A stretch of DNA of 64,000 nt from Methylobacterium currus. GTDB taxonomy: Bacteria > Pseudomonadota > Alphaproteobacteria > Rhizobiales > Beijerinckiaceae. Of the stretch, positions 39,507-48,788 are shown piece after piece (within the stretch, counting starts at the first letter, position 1; each line of letters opens with the position of its first letter). The notes beneath the pieces are model-generated. The model was not told the origin of the DNA, searched no databases, and saw only the letters and a program-made list of their open reading frames with translations. Both the position numbers and the translations under genes were made by a program. The DNA lies in contig NZ_CP028843.1 of NCBI RefSeq assembly GCF_003058325.1, positions 4,562,001 through 4,626,000 of the forward strand, read 5' to 3'.

Positions 39507-41125
39507 TTGGCCATCGTGATCGGCGAGAAATCCTGGAACCAGCTCTGGGCCTGGACGAAGCCCTGCACCTTCTTGCTCATCGCCCGCGGGTTGACGTCGT
39601 GGGTGACCATCAGGAACAGCGCGTCGTCCACGAACTTCTCGTGAATCTTCTGCAGGACCGCGACCTGATCCTTCGGCTCGAAGGTCGCGCGGACCTCGTC
39701 GAACAGCTTGTCCATCGCCGGGTCGCAGTAATAGCCCCAGTTGGTGCCGTTCGGCGGCGCCAGGTTGCACTGGGCGTGGCGGATGAAGGCGGTGAACGGG
39801 TCCTGGATCAGGTAGGAGTAGTTCATCGCGGTGCCGCCGCGGGCGCTGTCGGACTTGGAACCCGCGCGCCAGATGTTGATCAGCGTGTTCCACTCGACGA
39901 CCTCGTAGTCGACCTTGATGCCGACCTCGGCGAGGTTCTGCTGGAGGAACTCGTTCATCGGCAGGGGCTGCATCTGGCCCGAGCCCGACGCCGAGATCAG
40001 CACCTTGGTGGTGAGCGGTTTGTTCGGGCCGTAGCCCGCCTCCTTCAAGAGCTTCCTGGCCGCTTCCGGGTCATAACCGACCTTGAAGGTGGGCTTGCCG
40101 AACCACGGATGGCCAGGGGTCAGGAAGCCCTCGGCCGGGGTGGCGAGGCCGCCCAAGAACTCCTTCAGGCCCTCGCGGTCGATGGCGAGGTTGGCAGCCT
40201 TGCGCACTCGCACGTCGTTCCACGGCGAGCCCTCGGCCCGCGACAGGTGCCAGGTCCAGTTATGCGGGTAGAGATTGGTGACCAGCGCGAAGCCCGCCGA
40301 TTTCAGCGAGGCGACCGCGTCCGGCGCCGGCGCCTCGATCCAGTCGACCTGGCCCGACCGCAGGGCGGCCACCCGGGCATTGGCCTCGGGCAGGGGCACC
40401 AGCACCATGCGATCGAGCTTCGGTACCCGTGCCTTGTCCCAGTACGCCTTGTTCGGCACCAGCTCCAGGCGCTCGCGCGGCACGAAGCCCGTCACCTTCC
40501 ACGGACCGGTGCCGGAGGGCGCCTTGGCGACCGCGTCCCAGCTCTTGCCCTGCTTCTCCCAGTTGGCGGGCGACGACATCAGGATCCAGGCGATCTGGTA
40601 GGGGAAGGTCGCGTCCGGGGTCTTGGTGACGATCTCCAGCGTCAGCGGATCGATCGCCTTGTAGGAGGCGACGGCCGGGATGCGTGTACGTCCCTGCGCC
40701 GACTGGCGCGGATCGAATTGCGGGCTGTCCGACTTCAGGAGCTTGTCGAGGTTCCACACCACCGCGTCGGCGTCGAAGGCGGAGCCGTCGTGGAAGGTGA
40801 CGCCGGGCCGGAGCGAGAAGATCCAGCGGGTCTTGTCGGCCGGATCCACCTTCCAGGCGGTGGCGAGGCCGGGCGTCAGGTCGGAAGCCTTGTCGGCGCG
40901 GCTGAGGTCCCAGTTGATGAGGGCGTCGTACACCGTGTAGCCGGTGAAGCGCATGCCCTCGCCGCCATTGTCCGCCTGGCCGGTGGTAAGCGGGATGTCG
41001 GAGGCGGTCATGCCGATGCGCAGCACGCCCTGCGCGCTCGCAGGCCCCACCAGCGCGAGGGCGAGGGCGAGCCCGGACAGGGTCCGCCCGAGCGGGCGCA
41101 GGGGCAGGCGGGTGGGCAGCGGCAT
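39503..41125 (-). CDS. Peptide/solute-binding protein, extracellular family 5 (DppA/OppA-like)
   Basis: This 540-residue periplasmic protein has a signal peptide of about 31 residues (ending GPASA-QGV). Family 5 binding-protein blocks are clear: TGYTVYDALINWDLS, LTPGLATAWKVDPADKTRWIFSLRPGVTFHDGSAFDADAVVWNLDKLL, VRKAANLAIDREGL and DPEAARKLLKEAGY. It captures the substrate for the DppBCDF-like importer and is the first gene of that operon. Family members bind peptides, nickel, glutathione or opines, so dipeptide specificity is not certain. Confidence 0.93.
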   Translation of the reverse strand: MPLPTRLPLRPLGRTLSGLALALALVGPASAQGVLRIGMTASDIPLTTGQADNGGEGMRFTGYTVYDALINWDLSRADKASDLTPGLATAWKVDPADKTRWIFSLRPGVTFHDGSAFDADAVVWNLDKLLKSDSPQFDPRQSAQGRTRIPAVASYKAIDPLTLEIVTKTPDATFPYQIAWILMSSPANWEKQGKSWDAVAKAPSGTGPWKVTGFVPRERLELVPNKAYWDKARVPKLDRMVLVPLPEANARVAALRSGQVDWIEAPAPDAVASLKSAGFALVTNLYPHNWTWHLSRAEGSPWNDVRVRKAANLAIDREGLKEFLGGLATPAEGFLTPGHPWFGKPTFKVGYDPEAARKLLKEAGYGPNKPLTTKVLISASGSGQMQPLPMNEFLQQNLAEVGIKVDYEVVEWNTLINIWRAGSKSDSARGGTAMNYSYLIQDPFTAFIRHAQCNLAPPNGTNWGYYCDPAMDKLFDEVRATFEPKDQVAVLQKIHEKFVDDALFLMVTHDVNPRAMSKKVQGFVQAQSWFQDFSPITMAK

Positions 41126-41222
41126 CGTGAAACATCCCCGTTGGTGAGTGACGGGGGGATGGGCTGCAAGAGCCCTGCCAATTCATGCGCGCTCGGACGC
41201 CCAGCTTCCGGCCAGCGAAAAT

Positions 41223-41237
41223 GCCTAAATTTTAGGC
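41223..41237. promoter_or_regulatory. 15-bp palindrome upstream of the peptide-transporter operon
   Basis: GCCTAAA and TTTAGGC flank a single T, a near-perfect palindrome in otherwise GC-rich sequence, about 100 bp upstream of the binding-protein start. It has the size and symmetry of a dimeric regulator's operator. The regulator is unknown. Confidence 0.35.
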
Positions 41238-41255
41238 TGCCTCATTCGGAGGCGA

Positions 41256-41510
41256 ATGATCCTGCTTAGATTTGCTCTCAACGGAGGCAGGCTGGCGCCG
41301 AGCGCGTTCGGCACCTGCGGCCTGCGCCAGGTCGGGCCGTTCAGCTGGATCCACCTCCTGTCGGTGTTCACGCGCGCCGCCCTGGTCCGCACGGTGATCT
41401 CCGCGCGTCGGGGTGCCGTCGCGGCCCATCGCTGGACGATGACCGGGCTCCATCTCGGGGCGCTGGTGATCACCGGACTGTTCACCCTGCTGCCGGGGCG
41501 GATCATGGGG
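41256..41510 (+). pseudogene. Remnant of a DUF2306 membrane protein (C-terminal part only)
   Basis: Translation in this frame gives FSWIHLLSVFTRAAL, then SARRGAVAAHRWTMTG and HLGALVITGLFTLLPGRIMG. This is the typical C-terminal third of DUF2306 membrane proteins (HLLS, AHRRAM and FTLLPGR motifs). No counterpart of the N-terminal TM helices precedes it, and the frame runs on without a proper stop into sequence antisense to the next gene. So it looks like the leftover 3' end of a deleted gene. The exact edges are uncertain. Confidence 0.6.
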
Positions 41511-41603
41511 CCCTCGTGTTCGGGCGAGGTCTCGGGGCCTGTTCGATGGCCCCCACAGAACCGACACCCTCGGCGTCAGGACCGGCGATCACATCCGGAC
41601 GCC

Positions 41604-43235
41604 TCAAGGCAGCGCCCGCTCCAGCAGCATCTCCGCCACCGCGCCGACCCCGTTCGCCCCGTACATCGCCCGCTCCCGCGCGAGCCGGGTCGCCGCATAG
41701 GCCTCGGCGACGGCCGGCGGCGCGCAGGCGGCCAGCGATGCAGCAGCGGCGAGGGTCGCGAGGCGGCCGGTGGCGAAGCGGGTGCGGGCCTCGGCGTCGG
41801 GAGCCTGGAGGGCCGCGACGATGTCGGCGGCGGCCGCGCGCACGCCCGGCAGACCTTCCGCCTCCTCGGCGAGGTCGGCCACGAGGCCGACGACCTCCTC
41901 CGGGGCGCGCGCGGCGGCGCGCAGCACGTCGAGGGCCATGACGGTGCCGGAGCCTTCCCAGATCGCGTTGACCGGTGCCTCGCGGTAGAGCCGGGGCAGG
42001 GGGCTCTCCTCGACATAGCCGTTGCCGCCCAAGCACTCCATCGCCTCGTAGACGAAGCCGGGCGCGGCCTTGCACACCGCGTACTTCACCGCCGGGGTGA
42101 GGAGACGGGTGCGCGCCGCCTCGCCCCGGTCGAAGGCGGCGGCGAGGCGGCACACGAGCGCGGTCTGCGCCTCGCTCTCGAGGGCGAGGTCGGCCAGCAC
42201 CCGGCGCATCGCCGGCTGGTCGACGAGGGGCGTCTCGAACACCCGGCGGTGGCGGGCGTGGTGGAGCGCCAGCACCAGGGCCATGCGCGCGAGACCCGCC
42301 GACGCGACCGCGCAATCGAGCCGGGTCAGTTGCACCATCGCCAGGATGGTCGGGACGCCGCGGCCCTCCTCGCCGATGCGCCAGCCGAGCGCCCCCTCGA
42401 ACTCGACCTCGGCGGAGGCGTTCGAACGGTTGCCGAGCTTGTCCTTCAGGCGTTGCAGGTGGAGGGCGTTCATGCTGCCGTCGGGCCGGTGGCGCGGTAC
42501 CAGGAGGCAGGTCAGACCGCCGGGTGCCTGAGCCAGCACCAGGAATCCGTCGGACATCGGGGCGGAGAAGAACCACTTGTGGCCGGTGAGCGCGTAGGTG
42601 TCGCCGCCGGTGGGCTCCGCCCGCGTGGTGTTGGCGCGGACATCCGTGCCGCCCTGCTTCTCGGTCATCCCCATGCCGAGGGTGACGCCGGCTTTCTCGA
42701 ACCAGGGCCTGAAGCTCGGATCATAGGTCCGGCTCGCGATCCGCGGCAGCCAGGCGGCGAGGTGGTCGGGGGCGGCGGACAGCGCCGCGACGGCCGCGCT
42801 CGTCATGGTCATCGGGCAGAGATGCCCGCTCTCGACGCCGGCGACCATGAATTGGCGCGCCGCCCGGGCGAGATGCCCGCGTGCCTGCGGCTTGCCCGGA
42901 TCCGCCCCGTCCCAGAACGAGGCGTGCAGGCCGTCCGCGACGCTCGCCGCCATCAGGGCGTGATAGGCCGGGTGGAACTCGACCCGGTCGGCCCGGTATC
43001 CCCGCGCGTCGTGGGTGCGCAAGACGGGGGAATGCGCGTTGGCGAGGCGGCCGAGATCGATCCGCTCCGCCGAGCCCCACCGCGCGCCGAAACCGTCGAG
43101 CCCGTCGAGGTCGGCGGGCCCGCCGAAGGCCGCGAGCGCCCCCCGCAGCGGGGCATCGGCGGCGAACAGGTTCGCGTCGCCGAAGGGCGGGCTCTGGTTC
43201 AGGACCTCGTGCGTCTTCAGGACCTCGTGCGTCAT
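41604..43235 (-). CDS. Acyl-CoA dehydrogenase family protein, AidB-like
   Basis: This 543-residue flavoprotein has AidB features: the N-terminal NQSPPF segment, MGMTEKQGGTDVRANTT in the FAD region, GHKWFFSAPMSDGFLVLAQ, the tetramer and flavin region ECLGGNGYVEESPLPRLYREAPVNAIWEGSGTVMALDVLR, and a longer C-terminal domain than ordinary acyl-CoA dehydrogenases. AidB binds DNA in E. coli and is induced by alkylation stress; activity on a CoA substrate is weak or unknown. The first codons contain an exact 18-bp duplication (THEVLK THEVLN). No ada or alkB genes are nearby. Confidence 0.9.
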   Translation of the reverse strand: MTHEVLKTHEVLNQSPPFGDANLFAADAPLRGALAAFGGPADLDGLDGFGARWGSAERIDLGRLANAHSPVLRTHDARGYRADRVEFHPAYHALMAASVADGLHASFWDGADPGKPQARGHLARAARQFMVAGVESGHLCPMTMTSAAVAALSAAPDHLAAWLPRIASRTYDPSFRPWFEKAGVTLGMGMTEKQGGTDVRANTTRAEPTGGDTYALTGHKWFFSAPMSDGFLVLAQAPGGLTCLLVPRHRPDGSMNALHLQRLKDKLGNRSNASAEVEFEGALGWRIGEEGRGVPTILAMVQLTRLDCAVASAGLARMALVLALHHARHRRVFETPLVDQPAMRRVLADLALESEAQTALVCRLAAAFDRGEAARTRLLTPAVKYAVCKAAPGFVYEAMECLGGNGYVEESPLPRLYREAPVNAIWEGSGTVMALDVLRAAARAPEEVVGLVADLAEEAEGLPGVRAAAADIVAALQAPDAEARTRFATGRLATLAAAASLAACAPPAVAEAYAATRLARERAMYGANGVGAVAEMLLERALP

Positions 43236-43275
43236 GGCCCGAGGGTGCGCCGGCCGCGGGCGATCCGCAACCCGG

Positions 43276-44025
43276 TCAGCGCGGACCCGCGCCGAGCCGG
43301 TCGCGGTCCATCGCCACCGGCGGACGGGTGGACGGGGCCTTCAGCAGCCGGTCGCGGCTCAGGCCCTTGTGGACGTGGACCATCAGGGCGATGCCGAAGA
43401 GCGGCGTGATGAGGTTGACGATCGGCACCAGCATCAGTCCGGCGAGCAGGGCGCCGGCGAGCATCACGGTCGCGGTGTGGGTGCGCCGCATGGCACCGGC
43501 CTCGGAAAGGGGCCTGAACCGGGCGGCGGCGAGCTCGAAATACTCGCGGCCAAGGAGGTAGGTGTTGGCGAGGAAGAACGCCGCGACGTTGATGCCCGGC
43601 ACCAGCAGCAGCGCCAGGGCCGCGAGGTTGACGGCGAGCGCGAGCGCCGCGAAGCGGATTGTGTAGAGCATCGCTCGGCCGAGCGGCATCGCCTGGCCCG
43701 GGACCTCGTCCGGAAAGTCGGTGCGCTCGACGATTGCAGCGGCATCATCGAGGAAGTAGCCCGCCACCAGGATCGAGACCGGCGGCAGGATATAGGCGAG
43801 GCCGACGAACAGCCCGGCCCCGGCGAGGAACGACGCCACGGCGTTGACCATCGCGTAGTCGGTCGAGATCGGGTGGGCGACGAGCAGGGCCGCGATCCCC
43901 TTGGTGAGGGCGAACCACACCAGGGCCAGGAGCCCGACCGTGAGGCCGAGCGACTTCCACAGGATCGCACGCAGCGGACGGGAGAAGACCTGCCGCAGGG
44001 CCGCGAAGGCGGCGTTGATGAGCAT
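43276..44025 (-). CDS. EI24 domain/CysZ-like membrane protein
   Basis: This 249-residue polytopic protein starts at the ATG at 44025. The length and layout match CysZ/EI24 proteins: about four long hydrophobic segments, with GLAYILPPVSILVAGYFLDDAAAIVERTDFP, FFLANTYLLGREYFELAAARF and MLVPIVNLITPLFGIALMVHVHK. CysZ imports sulfate in some bacteria; alphaproteobacterial members are usually annotated only as EI24-domain proteins, and no cysteine genes are near. It is divergent from the DUF3775 gene with about 130 bp between. Confidence 0.87.
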   Translation of the reverse strand: MLINAAFAALRQVFSRPLRAILWKSLGLTVGLLALVWFALTKGIAALLVAHPISTDYAMVNAVASFLAGAGLFVGLAYILPPVSILVAGYFLDDAAAIVERTDFPDEVPGQAMPLGRAMLYTIRFAALALAVNLAALALLLVPGINVAAFFLANTYLLGREYFELAAARFRPLSEAGAMRRTHTATVMLAGALLAGLMLVPIVNLITPLFGIALMVHVHKGLSRDRLLKAPSTRPPVAMDRDRLGAGPR

Positions 44026-44155
44026 CGGGACCTCGGGGGTGGACGCACCGCTCACTTGATGCCGAACGGCCTCGCCGTCCAGAGGCGAACCGCGCCACGC
44101 TTCGCGGGTTGAGGCAGCACCAAACGTCGCGTGTGCTGAGCTGGAGGTTCGACCG

Positions 44156-44545
44156 ATGGACATCGCCGTTGAGAAGGTCAGTGAGTTCATCCTGCGGGCC
44201 CGGGCCCTCGACGTGAAGGAGGGCTTGAGCGATCCCGATTCCGGCTCGAACCCGATCGACGACGGCGCCCGCGACGTGCTGGTCGACGGCACCGACGACG
44301 CGACCGAGGAGGAGCTGCGCGAGATGATCGCCGGCCTCAACGACGACGAGCGGGCCGAGCTGGTGGCGATCCTGTTCGTCGGCCGCGGCGACATGGAGCC
44401 GGAGGAATTTCCCGATGCGGTCCGCCTCGCCCGCGAGCGCGAGGCCGCCGGCACCCGCACCGCCGACTACCTGCTCGGGATCCCGAATGTCGGCGACCTG
44501 CTCGACGAGGGGCTGGCGGCCCTGGGACTGAGCTCCGACGTCTGA
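44156..44545 (+). CDS. DUF3775 domain protein
   Basis: This 129-residue soluble acidic protein matches DUF3775: an N-terminal ISxxKVxEFIxRARALDVKE-type helix, an acidic linker (DSGSNPIDDGARDVL), then EEELREMIAGLNDDERAELVAILFVGRGD, EEFPDAVRLARER and TADYLLGIPNVGDLLDEGLAALG. Nothing is known about its role beyond wide occurrence in alphaproteobacteria. It is monocistronic, followed by two strong hairpins. Confidence 0.88.
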   Translation: MDIAVEKVSEFILRARALDVKEGLSDPDSGSNPIDDGARDVLVDGTDDATEEELREMIAGLNDDERAELVAILFVGRGDMEPEEFPDAVRLAREREAAGTRTADYLLGIPNVGDLLDEGLAALGLSSDV

Positions 44546-44550
44546 TCCCG

Positions 44551-44584
44551 CAGCGCCTTCGAACGGACTCGTTCGAAGGCGCTG
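44551..44584. terminator. Strong hairpin downstream of the DUF3775 gene
   Basis: Perfect 14-bp arms at 44551-44564 and 44571-44584 enclose a six-base loop, beginning six bases after the DUF3775 stop. Lying between convergent genes, it probably acts as a bidirectional terminator, though no T-run follows. Confidence 0.65.
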
Positions 44585-44615
44585 GCTGAGCCCGAACGGA
44601 CGCCGATGCGCCCGA

Positions 44616-44647
44616 CGCCCTCGCATCGACACGTCGATGCGAGGGCG
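44616..44647. terminator. Second strong hairpin between convergent genes
   Basis: Arms CGCCCTCGCATCGAC (44616-44630) and GTCGATGCGAGGGCG (44633-44647) are perfectly complementary over 15 bp, with the central bases forming the loop. It lies 55 bp before the end of the Pls/PosA-type gene and probably terminates that leftward transcript. Confidence 0.65.
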
Positions 44648-44702
44648 CGATGACATGAGGGGTTCCACGGGCCGCGGGGCATCGCCCCGCCGGAGCGCGC
44701 CG

Positions 44703-47700
44703 CTACTCCGCCGCCACCGCCTGGTGCACCACCGGCACCGCCGGCGCGCCCTCCCAGCGGGAATTGGCGGGGATCGTCTCGCCCTTCATCACGATGGTGA
44801 GCGGACGCAGCTGGGCGTAGTCGCCGACCTTGGTGTCGTAGAGCACCGTCGCGAAGGCGCCGACGCTGACGCCGCGGCCGACCTCGACCCGGCCGACCTT
44901 CATCACCCGGTCCTCGTAGAGGTGGGTCTGCAGCGCCGACATCCGGTTGACCGAGGCGAAGTCGCCGATGGTGACGCAGTCGAACTCGGTGATGTCGGTG
45001 GCGAGCAGGCAGACGCCCTCGCCGGTGCGGGTGCCGAACAGCCGCAGCACCCAGGGCAGGAACGGCGTGCCCATCAGGTGCTCGAGCAGCACCTTGCCGG
45101 CGAGGCCCCAGTACATCACCGCCACCGCCTCGGTGCGCATCGCCCACCACGACCACATCGGGTGCATGCCGGGCTCGTAGCGGCCCATCAGCAGCCACTT
45201 GACGGCGATGACCACGAGCGTCTGCAGCACCGCGATCACCACGCTGGTGGCGACGAAGCTGATGGCGAGGCCCGCCCAGTCGCCGGCCAGGATCGCCGGG
45301 TAGAACACGAAGTCGATCGCCAGGATGGCGAAGGTGATGAACAGCATCGGCGAGAATGAGGAGGTGAACGCCTCGAAGATGCCGCGCCGCAGCCGCGGCC
45401 AGAGGCCGGGCTCGAAGGTCTGGGCCTGGCCGAGATCGACCTTCTGGCGGACCGGCAGCTTGATCGGCGGGGAGCCGAACCAGGTCTCGCCGGGCGCCAT
45501 GCGGTCGTTGGCCGGCGGCTTCGACTTGATGCCGATCAGCACGTCGTCGGGGATGACGGCGCCGGGCGGAACCACCGCGTCGTTGCCGACGAAGACCCGG
45601 GCGCCGGTGCGCACCGGCGCCAGTTCCATCATGCCGCGGCGCACCTCCTCCTCGCCGTAGACGACCTCGTCGGCGATGAAGTTGCGCGGGCCCACTTCCG
45701 CGAGGTCGTAGCGGCCGGCGAGGTTGGTCGAGATCTCGGCGCCCTGGCCCATCCCGGCGCCCATCAGCCGGTACCAGGCCCGCATGTAGACCGTGGCGAA
45801 GAGGGAGGAGAGGGTCTCCAGCGTCACCTCGGCGGCGAGCGCCACCGCCCATTTGCGCAAGTAGGTGCCGCTATGGATCGAGTAGCTGCCCTCGCGCAGG
45901 CGCGGCAGCACCGCCCAGCGGATGCCGGCGATCAGCCCGACCGTGCCGGCGGTCATCAGCATCGCGGTCGGCCAGGTCAGGAGCGGCAGGTAGACGTGGT
46001 AATCCACGTCGGTCATCGTCGCGAGCGAGTCGCTGATCTGGTCGAAGATGTAGAAGGCCGGGAAGATCGGCAGCAGGCCGACCGCCGGGATCGCCGCCAG
46101 CAGCAGGGCGTAGATCACGAAGAACACGGCCCGGCGCTCGCGCGAGACCTCCGGCGACGGGTGATGCTCCGAGAGGTCGGCCATGCCGACCTTGCGGCCG
46201 GGCGAGCCGTCCCAGGCCTCGGCGCGGCCGACCACGGTGCCGGAGGGCACGGTCGTCAGGTCGGAGAGTTCCGCGTGGTCCTCGATCCGGGTGTCGTAGC
46301 CGACGACGCAGGAGGTGCCGATGGCGACGTCGTCGCCGATCGAGACCCGGCCGATGATCAGTTCGTTGCCGACCACCTCGGCATTGGCCAGCGTCAGCCG
46401 GCCGCCGAGCGAGGCGCCGCGGCCGATGCTCACGAGGTCCGGCGCACCGATCTCGATGTCGGAGATGAGCGCGTCCTCGCCGACCTTGGCGCCGAGCAGC
46501 CGCAGGTAGATGCGGATCATCGGCGAGCCCTGGAGCCACTTGACGTGGACCAGGGGCGTCAGGCGCTGGGTCAGCCACCAGCGGAAATAGTAGGTGCCCC
46601 ACAGGGGGTAGCGGCCGGGCCTGGTGCGTCCGAGCACCAGCCACTTCACCGCGATGGCGATGAGCGCGGTCGCGGCGTTGAGGCCGATATAGACCAGCAG
46701 CAGCACCGCCATCTCGGCGAAGAAGCCGAGCCCGCCGCCGGTGATGAGCAGGTAGGTGACGAAGATGCCGAGCCACTGCGCGGTGGCGAGCGCGATCACG
46801 AAGGGCAGCACGATCGCCTGCGCGAGGCCGCACAGGAAGCGGCGCATGAGCGGCGGCGGCACGAAGGACAGGTCGTGGGTCACGGCCGCGGCCCCCGCCC
46901 CGCCGGTGCGCGCGATCAGGGTCTCGGCCATCGCCCGCAGGGTCCGGCCGTTATAGACGTCCTGGAGCGTGATGGCGGCGAGCGCCGGCACCTCGCGCAC
47001 CGCCGAGACGAAGCGGGCGGCCAGCAACGAGTGGCCGCCGAGATCGCCGAAGAAATCGGCGTCGAACGGGATCGGCTGGTTGCCGAACACCTTGTGGGCC
47101 GCCGCGAGCAAAGCGGCTTCCGTCTCGTCGCGGGGCTCCTCCTGCTCGCCCGAGGGCTCGACGACCGCGAGCGGGCGCGCGCGCAGGGCCTTGCGGTCGA
47201 CCTTGCCGGAGGCGGCGAGGACGGGGAGGCTCTCCACCACCTCGAAATGCGCCGGGATCATGTAGGGCGGCATCGTCTCGGCCAAAGCCGACCGCAGCCG
47301 GCCCCGGTCGAACTCGGCACCGCGCTCCGGAACCACGAAGGCGACCAGCCGATCCACCCCGTCGTCCTGGCGCAGGACCACCGCCGCCGAGGCGATGCCG
47401 GCTTGCGCCCGGATGCGGGCCTCGATCTCGCCGAGCTCGACCCGGAAGCCGCGGACCTTCACCTGGTCGTCGATGCGGCCGTGGAAGGCGATGCGGCCGG
47501 CATGATCCAGCGAGACCGCGTCGCCGGAGCGGTAGAGCACCGGATCCGCGCCGTCGCCGCCATACGGGTTGGCGACGAACTTCTCGGCCGTCAGCTCCGG
47601 CCGGGCGAGGTAGCCCTTGGCGATGCCGGGGCCGCCGATCAGCAGCTCGCCCTGCACGCCGGGCCCGACGAGGTTCAGCGCCTCGTCGGCGATGTAGGCG

Positions 47701-48788
47701 GTGTAGTTGGCGATCGGCGTGCCGATGGTGACGGGGTCGCCCGGCTTCATCTCGGCGGCGGTCGCCACCACCGTCGCCTCGGTCGGCCCGTAAGTGTTGA
47801 ACAGCTTTCGCGAGGGGGTCGCCCAGCGGGCGATCAGCGGCTCGGGCAGGGCCTCGCCGCCGAGCAGGATCAGCCGCAGGCGCGGCACGTCCTTGGTCAT
47901 CAGCCCGAGCAACGTCGGCACCGTGTCGAGGACGGTGATGCCGGCCTCGATCAGGATGTCGGGCAGGGCCTCGGCGTCGCCCATCTGGGCCGGGCTCGCC
48001 ACGAACAGGGTCGCGCCGGCCAGATACGGAACCCAGATCTCCTCCATCGAGAGATCGAAGGCGACCGAGGCGCCCTGGAACACCACGTCGTCGCCGGTGA
48101 CGCCGTAGAGGGCGTTGGCCGAGCGCAGGAAGTGGCAGATGTTGCGGTGGCTGATGACGATGCCCTTCGGCACGCCGGTCGAGCCCGAGGTGTAGATCAG
48201 GTAGGCCGGGTGCTCGGGGGTGAGGCCGGCGGCGCGCAGGTCCGGCGCCGGGCCGCTCGCCGCTGCTGCGACCTCGTCCGGGGTGAGGGCCGGGCAGGCA
48301 TCGGCCGGCGCCTTGTCCTTCAGCGCCGCGGAGACCACCAGCGCCTTCGCGTCGGCGTCGTTCAGGCAGACCGCGACGCGGTCGGAGGGCGCCTCGGCGT
48401 CGAAGGGCAGCCAGGCCGCGCCGGCCTTGGTGATGCCGATCTGCGCCACCAGGAGGTCCGGCGCGCGGGCCATCCACAGGCCGACCACGTCGCCGGGCCT
48501 GATCCCGCGGGCCGCGAGGCCCGCCGCGATCGCGTCGGAGCGCCGGTCGACCTCGGCATAGGACAGGCGGGTGCGCGACGCCGAATCGAGGCCGCTCGCC
48601 GCATCGATGAGCGCGGGATGATCGGGCCTCGCCTGAGCCGTATCGCGAAAAATCTCGGCCAGCACCTCGTCGCGGATGAGGTCCGGCCGCGCGGGGCCGC
48701 GGAGCACCGCCGCGCCGGCGGGCGGGACGGCCGGCTGGCCCGTCCCGGGGCTGGGCGTGCGGACGGTCCCGGCGGTGTGGTTCATCAA
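44703..48788 (-). CDS. Pls/PosA family non-ribosomal peptide synthetase-like protein
   Basis: This 1361-residue membrane enzyme has three parts. An adenylation domain (about residues 40-540) carries YTSGSTGVPKG (199-209), LLGGEALPEPL, NTYGPTEATV, YRSGD, DDQVKVRGFRVE and GKVDRK. A thiolation domain (about 555-625) carries DLGGHSLLAARF with the phosphopantetheine Ser587. The large C-terminal region alternates about six TM helices with three hexapeptide-repeat acyltransferase-like domains (such as IGDDVAIGTSCVVGYDTRIEDHAEL). This matches the family of epsilon-poly-L-lysine synthetase (Pls) and PosA, which join amino acids without a condensation domain. The activated amino acid is unknown. It is a stand-alone gene with no transporter or hydrolase beside it. 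Confidence 0.92.
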   Translation of the reverse strand: MMNHTAGTVRTPSPGTGQPAVPPAGAAVLRGPARPDLIRDEVLAEIFRDTAQARPDHPALIDAASGLDSASRTRLSYAEVDRRSDAIAAGLAARGIRPGDVVGLWMARAPDLLVAQIGITKAGAAWLPFDAEAPSDRVAVCLNDADAKALVVSAALKDKAPADACPALTPDEVAAAASGPAPDLRAAGLTPEHPAYLIYTSGSTGVPKGIVISHRNICHFLRSANALYGVTGDDVVFQGASVAFDLSMEEIWVPYLAGATLFVASPAQMGDAEALPDILIEAGITVLDTVPTLLGLMTKDVPRLRLILLGGEALPEPLIARWATPSRKLFNTYGPTEATVVATAAEMKPGDPVTIGTPIANYTAYIADEALNLVGPGVQGELLIGGPGIAKGYLARPELTAEKFVANPYGGDGADPVLYRSGDAVSLDHAGRIAFHGRIDDQVKVRGFRVELGEIEARIRAQAGIASAAVVLRQDDGVDRLVAFVVPERGAEFDRGRLRSALAETMPPYMIPAHFEVVESLPVLAASGKVDRKALRARPLAVVEPSGEQEEPRDETEAALLAAAHKVFGNQPIPFDADFFGDLGGHSLLAARFVSAVREVPALAAITLQDVYNGRTLRAMAETLIARTGGAGAAAVTHDLSFVPPPLMRRFLCGLAQAIVLPFVIALATAQWLGIFVTYLLITGGGLGFFAEMAVLLLVYIGLNAATALIAIAVKWLVLGRTRPGRYPLWGTYYFRWWLTQRLTPLVHVKWLQGSPMIRIYLRLLGAKVGEDALISDIEIGAPDLVSIGRGASLGGRLTLANAEVVGNELIIGRVSIGDDVAIGTSCVVGYDTRIEDHAELSDLTTVPSGTVVGRAEAWDGSPGRKVGMADLSEHHPSPEVSRERRAVFFVIYALLLAAIPAVGLLPIFPAFYIFDQISDSLATMTDVDYHVYLPLLTWPTAMLMTAGTVGLIAGIRWAVLPRLREGSYSIHSGTYLRKWAVALAAEVTLETLSSLFATVYMRAWYRLMGAGMGQGAEISTNLAGRYDLAEVGPRNFIADEVVYGEEEVRRGMMELAPVRTGARVFVGNDAVVPPGAVIPDDVLIGIKSKPPANDRMAPGETWFGSPPIKLPVRQKVDLGQAQTFEPGLWPRLRRGIFEAFTSSFSPMLFITFAILAIDFVFYPAILAGDWAGLAISFVATSVVIAVLQTLVVIAVKWLLMGRYEPGMHPMWSWWAMRTEAVAVMYWGLAGKVLLEHLMGTPFLPWVLRLFGTRTGEGVCLLATDITEFDCVTIGDFASVNRMSALQTHLYEDRVMKVGRVEVGRGVSVGAFATVLYDTKVGDYAQLRPLTIVMKGETIPANSRWEGAPAVPVVHQAVAAE

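Noticed and set aside
41511..43409. Long plus-strand continuation of the DUF2306-like frame
   Set aside because: Beyond 41510 the frame is antisense to the AidB-like gene and has no DUF2306 or other similarity; only the first 85 codons are supported.
44551..44647. A structured non-coding RNA gene
   Set aside because: Two simple hairpins between convergent genes are explained as terminators; no promoter or conserved core is visible.
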